From Nepenthes gracilis (Eukaryota; Streptophyta; Magnoliopsida; Caryophyllales; Nepenthaceae): DNA of 64,000 bases. A program made the position numbers and the translations under genes. The stretch covers positions 17,319,299 through 17,383,298 of the forward strand of contig BSYO01000009.1 in assembly GCA_033239525.1 (NCBI GenBank), given 5' to 3'. Positions 62,974 to 64,000 of this stretch are shown here, in pieces. The notes under the pieces were generated by a model. The model saw nothing but the letters and a program-made list of their open reading frames with translations, made no database searches and was not told the DNA's origin. Each line of letters starts with the position of its first letter. Within the stretch, counting starts at the first letter, position 1.

Positions 62974-63795
62974 TGTTGGGATCCGTTACCCAGGGGTCCT
63001 AGAATTAGTGTGTAGATCGGACGAGCGTTTTTGATCCGAGAGGCTCAAGCTATCACGTGTAATACAGAACGACCGGGAGCTTTCTTTAAACTACGCGGAC
63101 TCAATAGCACGCATAATGCCTGAAGCCAATAGTACGCGGACTCAATCAAACTACAAAGTGAGCCAGTGAAGGACGAGGACTGCCTCTATTATCCGAGAGT
63201 GCCAACTCAGCTGTTTCACGGTTACCAAGGAGTGCGTAAATCCCGCTACACGCCAGCGCTGTCAGCAGCAATCTCCAGAACACGCCATGTCACCTCAAGG
63301 CTGACACTGCTACCACAGCGGGCCAATGGCGGCGTTAACTCACCAAACACGCCAGCGTGCCTGACACTCCAGCGTGCCTGACATGGCGTGGGAGTAGGTA
63401 GCCAGCCGTCCAGTAGGTGCCGTAGGCCGTGTGAAAACTTCCAACGGTTACCTTTCTACGCCTATAAATGTGCACCCAAGGCAGACGAAAAGGGGATTGG
63501 GTTTCCTGAGCAAGTGAAAGAGCCAAAAGAGAGGAACAAAGCACTTTTCCTGTACTTTGAACTTTGTATTCTTGTACTCAACAACAAAATAGTGAAGAAT
63601 ATTTCCAGGCTTCCAGCCTCGTGGTTTTCCCTTCGTTTTAAAGGGGGGTTTCCACGTAAAAATCTGTGCGTCCATCCTCGTTTCTCTCACACCTTTCTCT
63701 CGCCCACAACTCACTCTCTTTATGTTGCAATTGGTTCCGTCCACTTGACGTCAGCGCATGCAAGCCTTGTACGGCGGTCGGATCGAAACGCAACA
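62974..63795 (+). repeat. 5' LTR of a Tat/Ogre-like gypsy element
   Basis: It begins TGTTGGGATCCGTTACCC and ends GAAACGCAACA, followed directly by TTGGCGCCGTCTGTGGGA, the primer-binding site typical of plant Tat-lineage gypsy elements. A TATAAAT box is at 63463-63469. It is much more GC-rich than its surroundings, consistent with a younger insertion. Open frames on both strands within it are LTR sequence. The 3' LTR lies beyond the window. Confidence 0.8.
63463..63469 (+). promoter_or_regulatory. TATA box of the gypsy LTR
   Basis: TATAAAT within CTACGCCTATAAATGTGCACC, about 490 bp into the LTR and 330 bp before its end. Confidence 0.6.
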
Positions 63796-63813
63796 TTGGC
63801 GCCGTCTGTGGGA
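63796..63813 (+). promoter_or_regulatory. Primer-binding site of the gypsy element
   Basis: TTGGCGCCGTCTGTGGGA directly follows the LTR. From memory, this matches the site reported for Ogre/Tat elements (tRNA-Arg type); the exact tRNA was not checked. Confidence 0.75.
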
Positions 63814-63893
63814 AGGGGACAAAAGGTCAACTTCTCACCTTCGTAGATCACGTCTAACCACACGTCACAGCTTTTACTTCCAAGCATCATAAC

Positions 63894-64000
63894 ATGGTGA
63901 GCACCAGGGCGCAGGCAAGCGCACCACCTCAGGCCACTACTCAACACACCGGCGGGAGGATGCCCCAAACCCCGTGTGGGCATCGAAAACCATCCGAGAT
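63894..64000 (+). CDS. Start of gypsy gag, cut by window end
   Basis: An ATG at 63894 opens a frame MVSTRAQASAPPQATTQHTG that stays open to the window edge. Gypsy gag proteins often begin this way (M, V, then TRA/TRS). Only about 35 codons are visible, so no domain can be shown. Confidence 0.55.
   Translation, partial: MVSTRAQASAPPQATTQHTGGRMPQTPCGHRKPSE

Noticed and set aside
63388..63846. 152-codon + frame near the right end
   Set aside because: It spans the LTR, the promoter and the primer-binding site of the gypsy element and cannot be a host gene.
1..64000. tRNA, rRNA or CRISPR-like arrays
   Set aside because: I saw no cloverleaf with the usual promoter boxes, no rRNA-like blocks, and no regularly spaced direct repeats; the tandem repeats present have other explanations.

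Overview
This window reads as a stretch of angiosperm, probably eudicot, nuclear genome. It is strongly AT-rich, carries a spliced protein-coding gene with canonical GT-AG introns, and is dominated by LTR retrotransposons at several ages and nesting levels. I can support one host gene with confidence. It is a 15-exon orthologue of CTR1 (CONSTITUTIVE TRIPLE RESPONSE 1), the Raf-like kinase that represses ethylene signalling, at 22673-35823 on the + strand. Adding the exons up by hand gives 2574 nt with phase kept throughout, an 857-residue protein plus stop, against 821 residues recalled for Arabidopsis CTR1.

Layout. 1-3200: repeat debris, a foldback (MITE-like) element near 1470-1705, and microsatellites. 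3200-7472: two LTRs of Ty3/gypsy appearance (families A and B). About 8350-11367: a decayed SIRE-like Copia relic with an LTR-like region, a gag remnant and a G-rich tract. 11693-14353: two truncated family-B LTRs joined tail to tail. 14354-19562: an old, AT-decayed Copia element (D2) with an internal deletion, a 275-bp tandem duplication, and a reverse-oriented LTR (family C) inserted between its RT and RNase H parts. 19563-22672: AT-rich upstream region and CTR1 leader. 22673-35823: CTR1, with a 2.08-kb solo LTR (family A) in intron 7. 35824-40170: intergenic. 40171-45600: coding-like remnants on the minus strand, apparently split by a gag-only Copia element (E, 40790-45513, TSD AAGGC). 47355-55035: a family-C LTR split by a young Copia element (D1, 47923-54582, TSD TTTTA). 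58433-60786: a third family-A LTR. 62838-64000: a fragment of the D Copia family cut by the 5' end of a Tat/Ogre-like gypsy element that runs off the window.

Three insertions have exact 5-bp target-site duplications that I read directly: GGTCA around the solo LTR in CTR1, AAGGC around E, and TTTTA around D1. LTR comparison gives a relative order: D1 is young (8 differences in 438 bp), E is clearly older, and D2 and the A and B LTRs are old and carry many C-to-T and G-to-A changes, as expected of methylated repeats. I see no tRNA, rRNA or CRISPR, and no convincing evidence of a new biological system. The most consequential observation is the long-LTR insertion in the CTR1 intron that separates the glycine loop from the ATP-binding lysine.
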